Assembly (NCBI GenBank): GCA_947459205.1
Contig: CANHCR010000001.1
Coordinates: 1-64,000, forward strand
Length of the DNA: 64,000 nucleotides
Reading direction: 5' to 3'
DNA from: Caryophanales bacterium
Lineage (GTDB): Bacteria; Bacillota; Bacilli; Paenibacillales; CANHCR01
Part shown: piece by piece, positions 42,662 to 50,889 of the stretch
Layout of the letters: each line of letters opens with the position of its first letter
Position numbering within the stretch: the first letter of the stretch is position 1
Translations under genes and position numbers: made by a program
The notes under the pieces: generated by a model
Database searches by the model: none
The model's input: only the letters and a program-made list of their open reading frames with translations
What the model was told of the DNA's origin: nothing

Positions 42662-43567
42662 GTGTGTGGCATCGACGGGCAGACACCGACTTTTGAGTTT
42701 ACTTTTGAAGGTTTGCAGCGTGCATTGGCCAATTGGCAAATCGATTACCCTGAGGTTGTACAACCGCCAATCGGCTACAGTGTGCTTGGGCAGCCGTTAC
42801 AACTTTTTAAAGTAGGCACGGGTCACATTCATCTGCACATGAACGCAGCGATGCATGCCAATGAGTGGTTGACTGCGTTTGCTTTGATTGCATGGGGCAG
42901 GCGTTGGACGGAGCAGTGGCAGACGTTTTTTCCTGAGTACACGCTTTGGCTTGTACCACTTGTTAATCCCGACGGGGTGCAACTCGTGATGAGCGGGTCG
43001 CTTGCTGATCCTGCTTGCATGGCGAAGGTTCGTGCGATGAATGGCGAATCGATGGATTTTTCTAATTGGAAGGCGAATGCTAGAGGCGTCGACTTGAACG
43101 ACCAGTTTCCTGCTGGATGGCGTGACGAGTATGTGCGGCGTTCGGAGGAGCGTGAAGCTTGCGGTCAAACGTATGCCCCTGGTGCACGCGACTACTGCGG
43201 TGTAGAGCCGCTGAGCGAGCCAGAGGCAGTGGCGTTGGTGGAGTTCGTGCGACGCCAGTCATTTTCGACAGTAATCGCACTGCACTCGCAAGGTGAGGAA
43301 ATTTATTGGAATTATAGAGGGTTCGAACCGGACGGAGCGGAGCTGATGGCACAGACGATGGCTGCTGCAAGTGGCTACCGCGCCGTTCGCTTGGCGGAGA
43401 GCGATGCCGGCTTCAAAGATTGGTTTATTGAACAGTTTCGTAAGCCGGGGTTCACCATTGAGTTAGGCTACGGACAGAACCCGTTGCCTGTCGAACAACT
43501 GGCTACAATCTGCGACAAACTTGAGCACATCTTATTCGCTTTTTTGTCGAATGAAAAACACGATTAA
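42662..43567 (+). CDS. M14-family zinc carboxypeptidase
   Basis: A zinc peptidase of the M14 family, similar to gamma-D-glutamyl-diaminopimelate peptidases of Bacilli, which trim peptidoglycan peptides. Zinc ligands are H and E in MNAAMHANEWLTAF and the later H in VIALHSQGEEIYWNY; the catalytic Glu is in FTIELGYGQNPLP. The protein has no signal peptide or LysM domain, so it probably acts on imported muropeptides in the cytoplasm, which fits its place after the racemase gene. GTG 42662 overlaps the GGAGG site, so the exact start is unclear. Its 3' end overlaps the opposing 43532 gene by 36 bases. Confidence 0.85.
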   Translation: MCGIDGQTPTFEFTFEGLQRALANWQIDYPEVVQPPIGYSVLGQPLQLFKVGTGHIHLHMNAAMHANEWLTAFALIAWGRRWTEQWQTFFPEYTLWLVPLVNPDGVQLVMSGSLADPACMAKVRAMNGESMDFSNWKANARGVDLNDQFPAGWRDEYVRRSEEREACGQTYAPGARDYCGVEPLSEPEAVALVEFVRRQSFSTVIALHSQGEEIYWNYRGFEPDGAELMAQTMAAASGYRAVRLAESDAGFKDWFIEQFRKPGFTIELGYGQNPLPVEQLATICDKLEHILFAFLSNEKHD

Positions 43568-43912
43568 TCTGCTGCCGATCAGCAACAGTCCGCCGAAAAT
43601 AAATGTGGTGATGGCGAATGAGGTGAGTATCGGTTTGGCGTATACAAGTTCTCGCACTACTAAGCCGAACGGCACGGCAACGAACCATTGCGCCAACGTG
43701 ATGCCGACCAGTGCCCAAACGGTTTCAGACTTGTATGGGCGATGACCGCTCAGCAACCAACCGCAAAGTAATAGTCCGAGTAGAAACGGCCATGCAGTGA
43801 GCCAAATGTCTGAAATGTTAAGCCCGGTGTCGTGCGAGTATTTTCCAATCATGACGAAGGCAAGGACAGCAATGATGTCAGCGATGACAAAGCGCGTGAT
43901 GTGGCGATTCAT
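43532..43912 (-). CDS. DUF3054 family membrane protein
   Basis: A 126-residue integral membrane protein with four hydrophobic segments, matching the DUF3054 family: FVIADIIAVLAFVMIG with Asp in the first helix, a loop GKYSHDTGLNISD, GHRPYKSETVWALVG, and VPFGLVVRELVYAKPI. The function of the family is unknown. ATG 43912 is supported by AAAGGAGACC upstream; ATG 43942 is also in frame but lacks a site. It converges with the M14 peptidase gene and overlaps it by 36 bases. Confidence 0.85.
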   Translation of the reverse strand: MNRHITRFVIADIIAVLAFVMIGKYSHDTGLNISDIWLTAWPFLLGLLLCGWLLSGHRPYKSETVWALVGITLAQWFVAVPFGLVVRELVYAKPILTSFAITTFIFGGLLLIGSRLIVFFIRQKSE

Positions 43913-44005
43913 AATGGTCTCCTTTGTGTTGAAATGTTTCATCTTTTATTCTAAATTGATACAATGAAGAGAGCAAGTTGAGCACCAAGGGGGCGGAGGT
44001 TGGCC

Positions 44006-44392
44006 ATGCAGAATGTTTGGAAAATTGGTGATGTCGTGCTGGCACAGTATAAGACCGGCGAATACATCGGCAAAGTGTTCGATTTGACGAGCACGCGCGT
44101 CGTTGTACAAGTGTTGGCGGTGGCGAGGCACCCTGAACAGGGAGATCTGCATAACCCGCAACAGGCTGACGTGCCATTTTTTCACCAGCGAAAAGCACTC
44201 GCTTACAATGAGCGGGCACTCGTCTATGAGCATCAGTTGCGTCCGTGGCAGGCAGACATTCCCGCATATGAGGAGTCTTTGCAAGCGGCGCTAGTGGCCG
44301 AGATGGCGCGGATGAAGGCGATGGGGGACAATCCGTGGGCGTTACGCGGATTGGACGAGTTGCAGCGACTTGCGTCGGAGTATCGTCAGTAG
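44006..44392 (+). CDS. kapB: Kinase-associated protein KapB
   Basis: KapB is a small protein that in B. subtilis is needed for KinB sensor-kinase signalling into the sporulation phosphorelay. This 128-residue copy shows the conserved VWKIGDVVLAQYKTGEYIGKV beta-barrel start and the DVPFFHQRKALAYNERALV and PAYEESLQAALVAEMARMKA stretches. It lacks a lipobox although the family is often named lipoprotein B. ATG 44006 is preceded by GCGGAGG; TTG 44000 is too close to it. No kinB is seen in the window. The gene supports assignment to spore-forming Bacilli. Confidence 0.85.
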   Translation: MQNVWKIGDVVLAQYKTGEYIGKVFDLTSTRVVVQVLAVARHPEQGDLHNPQQADVPFFHQRKALAYNERALVYEHQLRPWQADIPAYEESLQAALVAEMARMKAMGDNPWALRGLDELQRLASEYRQ

Positions 44393-44406
44393 CATAGTGC
44401 TACTCC

Positions 44407-44435
44407 TCGACATTAGGGTTGTTTTCGCATACAAT
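44407..44435 (+). promoter_or_regulatory. Probable promoter of the 44472 gene
   Basis: TCGACA (44407-44412) and TACAAT (44430-44435) are 17 bases apart and lie upstream of the HesB-like gene. Confidence 0.5.
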
Positions 44436-44471
44436 AGTCAGAAATATTAATAAAAAGGATGAGTGCGGATT

Positions 44472-44774
44472 ATGAAATGCAAAATTACGCGCAATGCTGC
44501 GAAAATTTTACAGCAAGAATTGGACAAGCAGGAAGATCAGTCGTTGAAACTACGCGTCATTATCACGCATCAGCACGGCAATCACGTGCATTATGGATTG
44601 GATTTTGATGTCGCAGGCGAGAATGATGTCGTCGTTCAAACCGATAAAGGCATCGACTTGATTCTTGAAAAAGGCAACGAGTGGATGGATGGTGTGGTCA
44701 TCGATTACTTCTACATGCCTCAGGAAGGGTTTGCAATCTACAATCCGAGCAAAGGCAATCACGGCGACCATTAA
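44472..44774 (+). CDS. HesB/YneR-like iron-sulfur biosynthesis-fold protein
   Basis: A ~100-residue protein of the HesB/IscA-fold group seen in Bacilli (YneR/YqkB-like). The start MKCKITRNAAKILQQEL and the segment HYGLDFDVAGENDVVVQTDKGIDLILE fit the fold. The three cysteines that bind Fe-S in true A-type carriers are absent; only one Cys near the N terminus is present. A role as a scaffold is therefore doubtful. GTG 44463 is also in frame; ATG 44472 is the better start. The next gene, 20 bases on, encodes another small cysteine protein. Confidence 0.8.
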   Translation: MKCKITRNAAKILQQELDKQEDQSLKLRVIITHQHGNHVHYGLDFDVAGENDVVVQTDKGIDLILEKGNEWMDGVVIDYFYMPQEGFAIYNPSKGNHGDH

Positions 44775-44794
44775 TTTGCGGGAGTTTTGGCGAG

Positions 44795-45031
44795 ATGAAA
44801 AATGAAATACAAATTTGCGACAAATGCCGGCACATTCGGATGAAAACGTTGTTGCCGAAACTGCAAAAACTGGATCCTGACTGCCCTGTCAAAGTCGGTT
44901 GCAAATCGTACTGCGGTCCTTGTGCGCGCAGTCCGTTCGTATTTATCAATGGCCGTTATTTGACTGGAACCACTGAAGACGACATTGTCGAAAAAGCACG
45001 AAAGTATATTCGTGTGAAGCGTCGTGTTTGA
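44795..45031 (+). CDS. DUF1450 (YuzB-like) small cysteine-rich protein
   Basis: A 78-residue protein of the DUF1450/YuzB family, a thioredoxin-like ferredoxin-type fold of unknown function common in Bacilli. The cysteines are ICDKCRH near the start and VGCKSYCGPCARSPFVFING in the middle, followed by TGTTEDDIVEKARKYI. GGGAG lies upstream of ATG 44795; earlier in-frame codons overlap the HesB-like gene and lack a site. It is the last gene before a strong bidirectional terminator. Confidence 0.85.
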   Translation: MKNEIQICDKCRHIRMKTLLPKLQKLDPDCPVKVGCKSYCGPCARSPFVFINGRYLTGTTEDDIVEKARKYIRVKRRV

Positions 45032-45076
45032 GATTTCAGTTTTGCAAGTTGGAAGACAATTAACAATCGAGCATTC

Positions 45077-45113
45077 AAAAAAAGTTTCTGTCGCGCTGAC
45101 AGAAACTTTTTTA
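45077..45113. terminator. Bidirectional terminator between convergent genes
   Basis: AAAGTTTCTGTC (45081-45092) and GACAGAAACTTT (45098-45109) form a 12-bp stem with A- and T-runs on both sides, between the rightward DUF1450 gene and the leftward methyltransferase gene. Confidence 0.92.
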
Positions 45114-46256
45114 TTATATTTTGCGCGGCGGGAATGGTCCGAAAAATTGATACAGTTGACATTCGATGCGACCGTTAAACAATTTTCGACGTTTGCTCGC
45201 CTGCTGAGCAAAGTGATGCTCAAATGTCTTGCTTGGCGTTAACACGAACGCGGACCAATTCGGATGTGCGGCATAGATCGGCGCCAGTTCGCGAATCGCT
45301 GTCTCCGCATCTTTTTGTTCACCTAATCGTTCTCCATATGGTGGGTTGGTGATGATGCAGCCGTAATCACCTTGCAGTTTCAATCGTTTCACCGGTGCGA
45401 CCTGGAAGCGGATTTGTTTCGCTAGTCCCGCCGCTTTGGCCGCCGCTTCAGCAACTGCAATCGCCTGCTCATCGTTATCGCTGCCGAACAATTCTAAAGG
45501 CTCGGCATCGTCAAGTGCATCGTATGCTTCGTCACGTGCATCATCCCAACGCGATGAACCAACGATTGGCCACTGTTCAGCATGAAAGGAACGCCGCAAT
45601 CCAGGCGCCATATTCCACGCTTTCATCGCCGCTTCAATCAGGAATGTACCCGAACCGCAAAACGGATCGACAAGCGGTCGCTCGCCACTCCAACGACTCA
45701 GTTGAATAATCGCGGCTGCCATCGTCTCTTTGAGAGGCGCTTCCGTCACTAACTTACGGTAACCGCGTTTATGCAAGCCAGCACCCGTCGTATCGAGCGT
45801 GATTAGCGCACGATCCTTCAGTAAATTCACCTCAATCGTATATTTCGCACCGCTCTCCTCGAACCACTCGCTACCGTACGCTTGTTTTAACTTTTCCACG
45901 ATCGCTTTTTTGACAATCCCTTGGCAAGCGGGCACGCTGCTTAATTGTGATTGATGGGAGCGGCCTTCTACAGGGAAACAGGCGTCGCGCGGCAACCAGT
46001 CAGCCCAAGTGATTGCTTTCACGCCTTCGAACAGTTCGTCGAACGTGCGGGCTGGAAACTCGCCCATTTTCACAAGAATCCGGTCCGTTGTCCGCATCCA
46101 TAGGTTGGTGCGACAAATATCGGCCAAGTCACCGCGGAAGGTGACCCGTCCATTTTCGACTTGCTGGTCCATGTAGCCTAGTTCTTTTAACTCTTGCGCC
46201 ACGACTGATTCCAGACCCATCGGTGCGGTGGCAATTAAGTGCAACTGCTTGTTCAT
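45114..46256 (-). CDS. THUMP-domain class I rRNA methyltransferase
   Basis: A 380-residue SAM-dependent RNA methyltransferase of the RlmL/YpsC family, probably modifying guanine N2 in 23S rRNA. The N-terminal ~160 residues carry a ferredoxin-like/THUMP RNA-binding region (APMGLESVVAQELKELGY). The catalytic Rossmann domain follows: LVDPFCGSGTFLIEAAMKA, LFGSDNDEQAIAVAEAAA and the catalytic NPPY in IITNPPYGERLG. It lacks the second methyltransferase half (RlmK) of enterobacterial fusions. The adjacent leftward MFS gene ends seven bases upstream of its ATG, so they may be cotranscribed. Confidence 0.9.
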   Translation of the reverse strand: MNKQLHLIATAPMGLESVVAQELKELGYMDQQVENGRVTFRGDLADICRTNLWMRTTDRILVKMGEFPARTFDELFEGVKAITWADWLPRDACFPVEGRSHQSQLSSVPACQGIVKKAIVEKLKQAYGSEWFEESGAKYTIEVNLLKDRALITLDTTGAGLHKRGYRKLVTEAPLKETMAAAIIQLSRWSGERPLVDPFCGSGTFLIEAAMKAWNMAPGLRRSFHAEQWPIVGSSRWDDARDEAYDALDDAEPLELFGSDNDEQAIAVAEAAAKAAGLAKQIRFQVAPVKRLKLQGDYGCIITNPPYGERLGEQKDAETAIRELAPIYAAHPNWSAFVLTPSKTFEHHFAQQASKRRKLFNGRIECQLYQFFGPFPPRKI

Positions 46257-46262
46257 CGATAC

Positions 46263-47498
46263 TCACCTTTCTATTGTTTGTACGTTTGGTTGTACGTTAG
46301 CGAATAGTCCTTTCTGGATGGCGCGCGCAAGCCAAAGCAAATGAATCAGCAGGATGGCTGCAGAGAGCAGGAACACGCCTTCGATGCCGATCACACCGGC
46401 GCAGAAACCGCCGACAATCGGACCAAGAAAGTTACCGAGACTAAGAAAACTGCTGTTAAATCCGTAGGCGCGACTTTCCATGCCTTTCGGTGTTACGGTG
46501 CGAATCAGCGCATTCAGCGACGGGATCAATCCGCCCATGCAAATGCCAAACAAGAATCGCAACAACAGAAATAACCAAAAGTGATGAACGAACGCCTGCG
46601 GTATGAGCATGATGACGGCTCCAAGGAGTGAGGCGAGCAAAATTCGTTTGTGACCGATTTTGTCACCCAATCTTCCGAGAATCGGCGAGGCGATTAGGTT
46701 TGCGACTCCGGTGACGGCACCGACTAACCCGGCATACAAAGCGACGTTCGCAGGATCGCCGGTAATGTCCTGCACAAACAGTGCGAGCAGCGGCAACGAA
46801 CTGAATAAGGCAAACTGCAATACGAAAGTGGCGGTGAACAGACTGCCCATCCCGCGATTTCCTAGCAAGCCGCGAAGATTTTCGAAGATGCTTTGTTGCG
46901 GTTCCTTTTCGGCCGTTTGACGATCGAACGACTCACGGATGAACAACACCATCAATAAAGAAGCGAGCGCCAACAATCCTCCTGTAATGAAGAAGATGGG
47001 TCGAAAACTGTCGAATACGCCTGCCATATATCCGCCAAACAGCGGTCCGAAAATGAGCCCCGCTACACCAGCAGCCTGCAGACTGCCCATCGCAAAGCCG
47101 ATGTGCTCACGCGGCGTTGCAGCTGATGTGAGAGAAATTGCCGCTGGATTGAAGCCGGCGACCATCCCGTTTAGTAATCGCAAAATCAATAGATGCCAAA
47201 CACTTGTGGCAAGTCCCATCAGACAGATGATGATTGCCATACCGAAAGCGGAGCGAAGCAACATGATTTTCCGACCGATGCGGTCGGCGAGTCTGCCCCA
47301 GATTGGTTGAAAGAGGAAGGAAGTCAAAAAATTGATGCCAAAAATGATGCCAGTCCAGATGCCTGCTTCACGGATATCGGTAATCCCTAACTCTTGCACA
47401 TACAGTGCGAGGAACGGTAACACCATCGTCATCCCACCCATGACGAGAAACTGACCGAAGCAGAGGATGGTGAGATTTACTTTCCACCTTTTGTCCAT
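46263..47498 (-). CDS. MFS efflux transporter
   Basis: A 411-residue major facilitator with about twelve hydrophobic helices. The loop 2-3 motif is seen as GRLADRIGRKIMLLRSAFG and repeated in the second half as GRLGDKIGHKRILLASLLG. The helix 5 region GLIFGPLFGGYMAG is like motif C of drug:proton antiporters, so efflux of drugs or other amphiphiles is likely. The substrate is unknown. The start MDKRWKVNLTILCFGQF is supported by a purine-rich site. The region upstream contains only the structured repeat. Confidence 0.88.
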   Translation of the reverse strand: MDKRWKVNLTILCFGQFLVMGGMTMVLPFLALYVQELGITDIREAGIWTGIIFGINFLTSFLFQPIWGRLADRIGRKIMLLRSAFGMAIIICLMGLATSVWHLLILRLLNGMVAGFNPAAISLTSAATPREHIGFAMGSLQAAGVAGLIFGPLFGGYMAGVFDSFRPIFFITGGLLALASLLMVLFIRESFDRQTAEKEPQQSIFENLRGLLGNRGMGSLFTATFVLQFALFSSLPLLALFVQDITGDPANVALYAGLVGAVTGVANLIASPILGRLGDKIGHKRILLASLLGAVIMLIPQAFVHHFWLFLLLRFLFGICMGGLIPSLNALIRTVTPKGMESRAYGFNSSFLSLGNFLGPIVGGFCAGVIGIEGVFLLSAAILLIHLLWLARAIQKGLFANVQPNVQTIER

Positions 47499-47569
47499 GA
47501 AGATCCCTGCATTTCATAAGAGATGAATGTTGCATATAAATGAATTATAATGGAAATGAGATAAAATAA

Positions 47570-47673
47570 AAACGGGCAAGCGTGCCCGTTTGACGGCCAA
47601 CCACTGGTAGAAGTGAAAGTGAGTATCGTTTCAGAGGCTTTCAATTCTGCCGACCAAGGGCCAAACTCTCATA
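47570..47673 (+). repeat. Structured dispersed repeat, copy 3
   Basis: A third nearly full-length copy of the 105-bp unit from 25231. Hairpin 1 is AAACGGGCA...TGCCCGTTT with compensating loop changes (AGCG). The long second stem GGCCAACCACTGGTAGAAG... / ...CAATTCTGCCGACCAAGGGCC is also kept. The centre differs most (GAGTATCGTTTCAGAGG for AGCAACGCCTAAAAG), so the stem is conserved more than the loop. Confidence 0.88.
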
Positions 47674-47690
47674 AAAACGGGCAAGCGCTA
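47674..47690 (+). repeat. Truncated start of a further repeat copy
   Basis: AAAACGGGCAAGCGC directly follows copy 3 and is the beginning of the unit again, cut off just before the capA ribosome site. It shows that this locus also once had a head-to-tail array. Confidence 0.7.
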
Positions 47691-47706
47691 CAGAAGGAGT
47701 TTGCGA

Positions 47707-48735
47707 ATGAACAGAATGAAAAAATGGAAGATGTTCATGCTTTTCATACTTTCGTTGACGTTGCTGGCAAGTTCGGCACAGGCGGCAAGTGAACAGGTGA
47801 CATTGAAATTTGTCGGCGACGTGATGTTTGCTGGTTCGGTCGATCGCTTGTTGCAAAAAAATGGCTATCGTTATCCATATAAATATGTCGGTGATTCGTT
47901 GCGTAACGCCGATTTGACCGCAGCTACTTTGGAAACATCTGTTAGTACGCGTGGCAAGCCAGAAGACAAACAGTACGCTTTTCGCTCGCATCCTGCAAAC
48001 CTGAAAGAATTGGCAACCGCCGGCATCGATGTGGTGACGCTGGCCAACAATCATTCGATGGATTATGGTGTCGCTGCGTTGCTTGATACGATGAGGCATT
48101 TGACGACGAACAAAATCGACTATGTCGGTGCGGGCGCCGATCGCAAGCGCGCGTTCAGTCCGGTGTATCGTTCTGTAAAAGGAATACGGGTAGCCTACCT
48201 CGGATTTAGCCGAGTAGTTCCAACTACCGCCTGGATCGCTGGTAAAAATAAACCGGGCACAGCAGATACGTACAACCCAGCAGAGGCGGTCAGCAGCATC
48301 AAACTCGCACAAAAGCATGCGGACGTGGTAGTTGTGCTTGCGCATTGGGGGGTCGAACGCAGTGATTTACCCGCTGATTATCAAAAATCATTGGCGCGTC
48401 GCTATATTGATGCTGGCGCTGATCTGGTCGTGGGTAGTCATCCGCACGTGCTTCAAGGATTTGAGCAGTATAAGGGCAAGTGGATTGCTTACAGTCTCGG
48501 CAATTTCATTTTTACGACCAATAGTGTGGCGAAAACGTGGGACTCAGGCATTTTGACCGCGACTTGTACCAAGAAAGCGGCCTGTCAATTGCAGTTTTTA
48601 CCTGTACTGACCAAATACGCGCAACCGAAACCGATGCAAGGTGCGCAGGCCAGAGCATTATTGCAACGACTTAGTAAAGCTTCATTTTCAGTAGACATTG
48701 ACGGCTCCGGAAAAATTCAGTTGCGCAAAAAGTAA
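47707..48735 (+). CDS. CapA family protein
   Basis: A secreted or surface protein of the CapA/PgsA metallophosphatase-like family, members of which take part in poly-gamma-glutamate export or retention. A signal peptide (KKWKMFMLFILSLTLLASSAQA) is followed by the domain motifs LKFVGDVMFAGSVDRLL, LETSVSTRG, TLANNHSMDYG, VVVLAHWGVERSDLP and VGSHPHVLQGFE. The His/Asp/Asn residues of the metal site are intact. ATG 47707 follows AAGGAG; TTG 47701 is in frame but too close. No pgsBC genes are beside it, so polymer production is not implied. Confidence 0.9.
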   Translation: MNRMKKWKMFMLFILSLTLLASSAQAASEQVTLKFVGDVMFAGSVDRLLQKNGYRYPYKYVGDSLRNADLTAATLETSVSTRGKPEDKQYAFRSHPANLKELATAGIDVVTLANNHSMDYGVAALLDTMRHLTTNKIDYVGAGADRKRAFSPVYRSVKGIRVAYLGFSRVVPTTAWIAGKNKPGTADTYNPAEAVSSIKLAQKHADVVVVLAHWGVERSDLPADYQKSLARRYIDAGADLVVGSHPHVLQGFEQYKGKWIAYSLGNFIFTTNSVAKTWDSGILTATCTKKAACQLQFLPVLTKYAQPKPMQGAQARALLQRLSKASFSVDIDGSGKIQLRKK

Positions 48736-48788
48736 TGGTCATGTTATCTTTAGAGAGATAGAATCTATGCTTGAATGGAGGTGATTGC

Positions 48789-49610
48789 ATGAACAACATC
48801 GATCCGCGAATGTTAACCGACTATATCCGTATGCAAATGATGGGCACAACTTCATTGTTTAACGAGAATTCGTATGCTGACGGCAGTTCGGCGGAAGCAA
48901 GTAGCGGTACGGGTACTGACTTTATGCAAATGTTGCAAATGATGATGCAACAAGATGTATCATCTTCTACTGACTCTGTATTCAATGGCTATTTTGGTGG
49001 CGCTTCGCTGACACCAGAGACAATGCTGCCACAAACGAACGTGAAGTCGGCGGCTAGTTTATTGCAATCGCTACAACCGCTTCAAGCTGCTTTCGGTTCT
49101 GTTGCACCCGTTCCATCATTCACCACTAGTTCTGCTCAGAATGCTGCTCAGACAGTAACTAAACCAGTTTCTGTAAAGACAGCACTAACCGGCAGAGCAT
49201 CTCAATATGATGATTTGATTCAAAAAGCAAGTGCAAAACATGGAGTAGACGCGAGTTTGGTCAAAGCTGTCATTCATGCCGAATCGACATTCCGTAACGA
49301 GGCTGTCTCTCATGCAGGCGCAAAAGGCTTAATGCAATTGATGGACCGGACTGCGGCGGCATTGGGAGTCACGAATTCTTTTGACCCAGAGCAAAACATT
49401 AATGGTGGTACCAAATATTTAAGTCAATTGCTCAAGCGATTTAAAGGTGAAGAAGCGGTAGCGTTGGCAGCCTACAATGCCGGTCCTGGCAGAGTATCGC
49501 GGATTGGCATCAGCAATCTTGCGGAGTTGCGTGAGAAGTTCCATTTGTTGCCGAAAGAGACGCAACGCTATGTCGATAAAGTGCTTGGCTATAAAGAAAA
49601 ATACGAGTAA
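48789..49610 (+). CDS. Lytic transglycosylase (SLT domain)
   Basis: A peptidoglycan lytic transglycosylase of 273 residues. The first ~140 residues are Ser/Gln/Met-rich, low complexity and without a recognisable signal peptide. The SLT domain follows: YDDLIQKASAKHGVDASLVKAVI, catalytic Glu in IHAESTFRNEAVSHAGAKGLMQLM, and AYNAGPGRVSRIG. Similar proteins in Bacilli (YjbJ-like) have the same layout. GGAGG precedes ATG 48789. Export by a non-classical route is possible. A terminator lies 48 bases after the stop. Confidence 0.9.
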   Translation: MNNIDPRMLTDYIRMQMMGTTSLFNENSYADGSSAEASSGTGTDFMQMLQMMMQQDVSSSTDSVFNGYFGGASLTPETMLPQTNVKSAASLLQSLQPLQAAFGSVAPVPSFTTSSAQNAAQTVTKPVSVKTALTGRASQYDDLIQKASAKHGVDASLVKAVIHAESTFRNEAVSHAGAKGLMQLMDRTAAALGVTNSFDPEQNINGGTKYLSQLLKRFKGEEAVALAAYNAGPGRVSRIGISNLAELREKFHLLPKETQRYVDKVLGYKEKYE

Positions 49611-49657
49611 AATGTGCTCGACAACAATGGGTTGCACCCAACGTTCAATAAAAATAT

Positions 49658-49679
49658 GCGCTAATTAGCGCTTTTTTTT
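49658..49679 (+). terminator. Terminator of the transglycosylase gene
   Basis: GCGCT AATT AGCGC palindrome (49658-49671) followed by eight T. Confidence 0.85.
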
Positions 49680-49697
49680 ATGAGAGTTTGGCTCTTC
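49677..49697 (-). repeat. Inverted remnant of the dispersed repeat
   Basis: TTTATGAGAGTTTGGCTC is nearly the reverse complement of the repeat tail at 47658-47678 (GGCCAAACTCTCATAAAAA). It shows that the family also occurs in the opposite orientation; only ~20 bases remain. Confidence 0.5.
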
Positions 49698-49734
49698 ATC
49701 GCCTGCTCATTACACCCAAGGAGATTGTTCGCTC

Positions 49735-50877
49735 ATGCTGTATTTAGATTGTGCCGCCTCGACATTTATTGACCCTCAAGTCGCAGAAACAATATCGCGC
49801 GTCATGCTCGAATATCCCGCCAACCCCGCTTCTGTTCACGGATTAGGTGAACAAGCAGCTCAGTTGGTACAAGCGGCGCGTCTACAAATGGCGACATCGC
49901 TAGGTCTTTTGTCAGAGGAACTGATTTTCACGTCCGGCGGCACGGAGAGCAATAACTTGGCGATAAAAGGAGTTGCTTCTGCTGGTCGTGACAAAGGCAA
50001 ACATTTGCTTGTCACTGCCGCCGATCATCCGTCGGTGTTGGCCTGCGCGCAGCAACTTGCAACGAGCGAGGGGTTTTCGGTAACGGTTGTGCCTGTCAAT
50101 CAACAAGGGGTAGTAGACCCAGATCAACTTGAACGGTCGCTTACATCAGAAACGGTTCTGGTTAGCATGGTTCATGCCAATAGTGAAACAGGGGCGATTC
50201 AACCGGTTGCAGAGGTTGGGCGCAGGCTTAAGAAATATCGGCAACTTTCGTTTCATGTCGATGCCTCGCAAACGCTTGGTAAATTGGACGTACCATCGTT
50301 GCTTCCAGACATCGATTTATTGACAGCATCTGCACACAAATGGCATGGCCCGAAAGGGGTAGGGTTACTGATTCGCAGAAACGGGGTGCAATTGCAACCG
50401 TTGTTTAGTGGCGGTAATCAGCAGCAAGGTCATCGGTCTGGCACAGAGAATGTGCCGCTCATCGCAGGCATGGCGCGTGCTCTGCGTTTGCATGGCACAT
50501 ATGATCAAACAAAGACGGAGCGATTATATCGATTGCGTCAATCACTGGTCGACAAACTTGGTGAAATTCCGTGTGTTCAGTTGACGGGTGTACACGAGCA
50601 ATCGGAAATGGCACCGCATATCGTCCATGTATGTCTCCAAGGTTTTCGCGCCGAAGTCGTGGTCCGCGCATTATCCGCAAAACAAATATACGTGTCTTCG
50701 CAGTCTGCCTGCTCAGAGCGGCGTAGTGCCCCCAGCCCATTTTTGCTGGCGATGGGCAAATCAGAGAGCGAGGCACGCGCTGGTCTTCGCATCAGTTACG
50801 ACCATTCGCTGACGGAAGCAGGTATTGTCGATTTTTGTCGTCAACTCCAGCAAACGTTGATCCGTATCGCACACTAA
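49735..50877 (+). CDS. Cysteine desulfurase (NifS/IscS family)
   Basis: A PLP cysteine desulfurase that supplies persulfide sulfur. The 380-residue protein has the N-terminal YLDCAAST, FTSGGTESNNLAIKG, the PLP lysine region TASAHKWHGPKGVG and the mobile active-site loop Cys in SSQSACSERRSAPS. It lies 12 bases before thiI, the arrangement of NifZ-ThiI in B. subtilis, where the desulfurase feeds ThiI for 4-thiouridine in tRNA. A general Fe-S role (IscS) is the alternative, but no iscU/iscR gene is nearby. Confidence 0.92.
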   Translation: MLYLDCAASTFIDPQVAETISRVMLEYPANPASVHGLGEQAAQLVQAARLQMATSLGLLSEELIFTSGGTESNNLAIKGVASAGRDKGKHLLVTAADHPSVLACAQQLATSEGFSVTVVPVNQQGVVDPDQLERSLTSETVLVSMVHANSETGAIQPVAEVGRRLKKYRQLSFHVDASQTLGKLDVPSLLPDIDLLTASAHKWHGPKGVGLLIRRNGVQLQPLFSGGNQQQGHRSGTENVPLIAGMARALRLHGTYDQTKTERLYRLRQSLVDKLGEIPCVQLTGVHEQSEMAPHIVHVCLQGFRAEVVVRALSAKQIYVSSQSACSERRSAPSPFLLAMGKSESEARAGLRISYDHSLTEAGIVDFCRQLQQTLIRIAH

Positions 50878-50889
50878 GGAGGGAACTCG

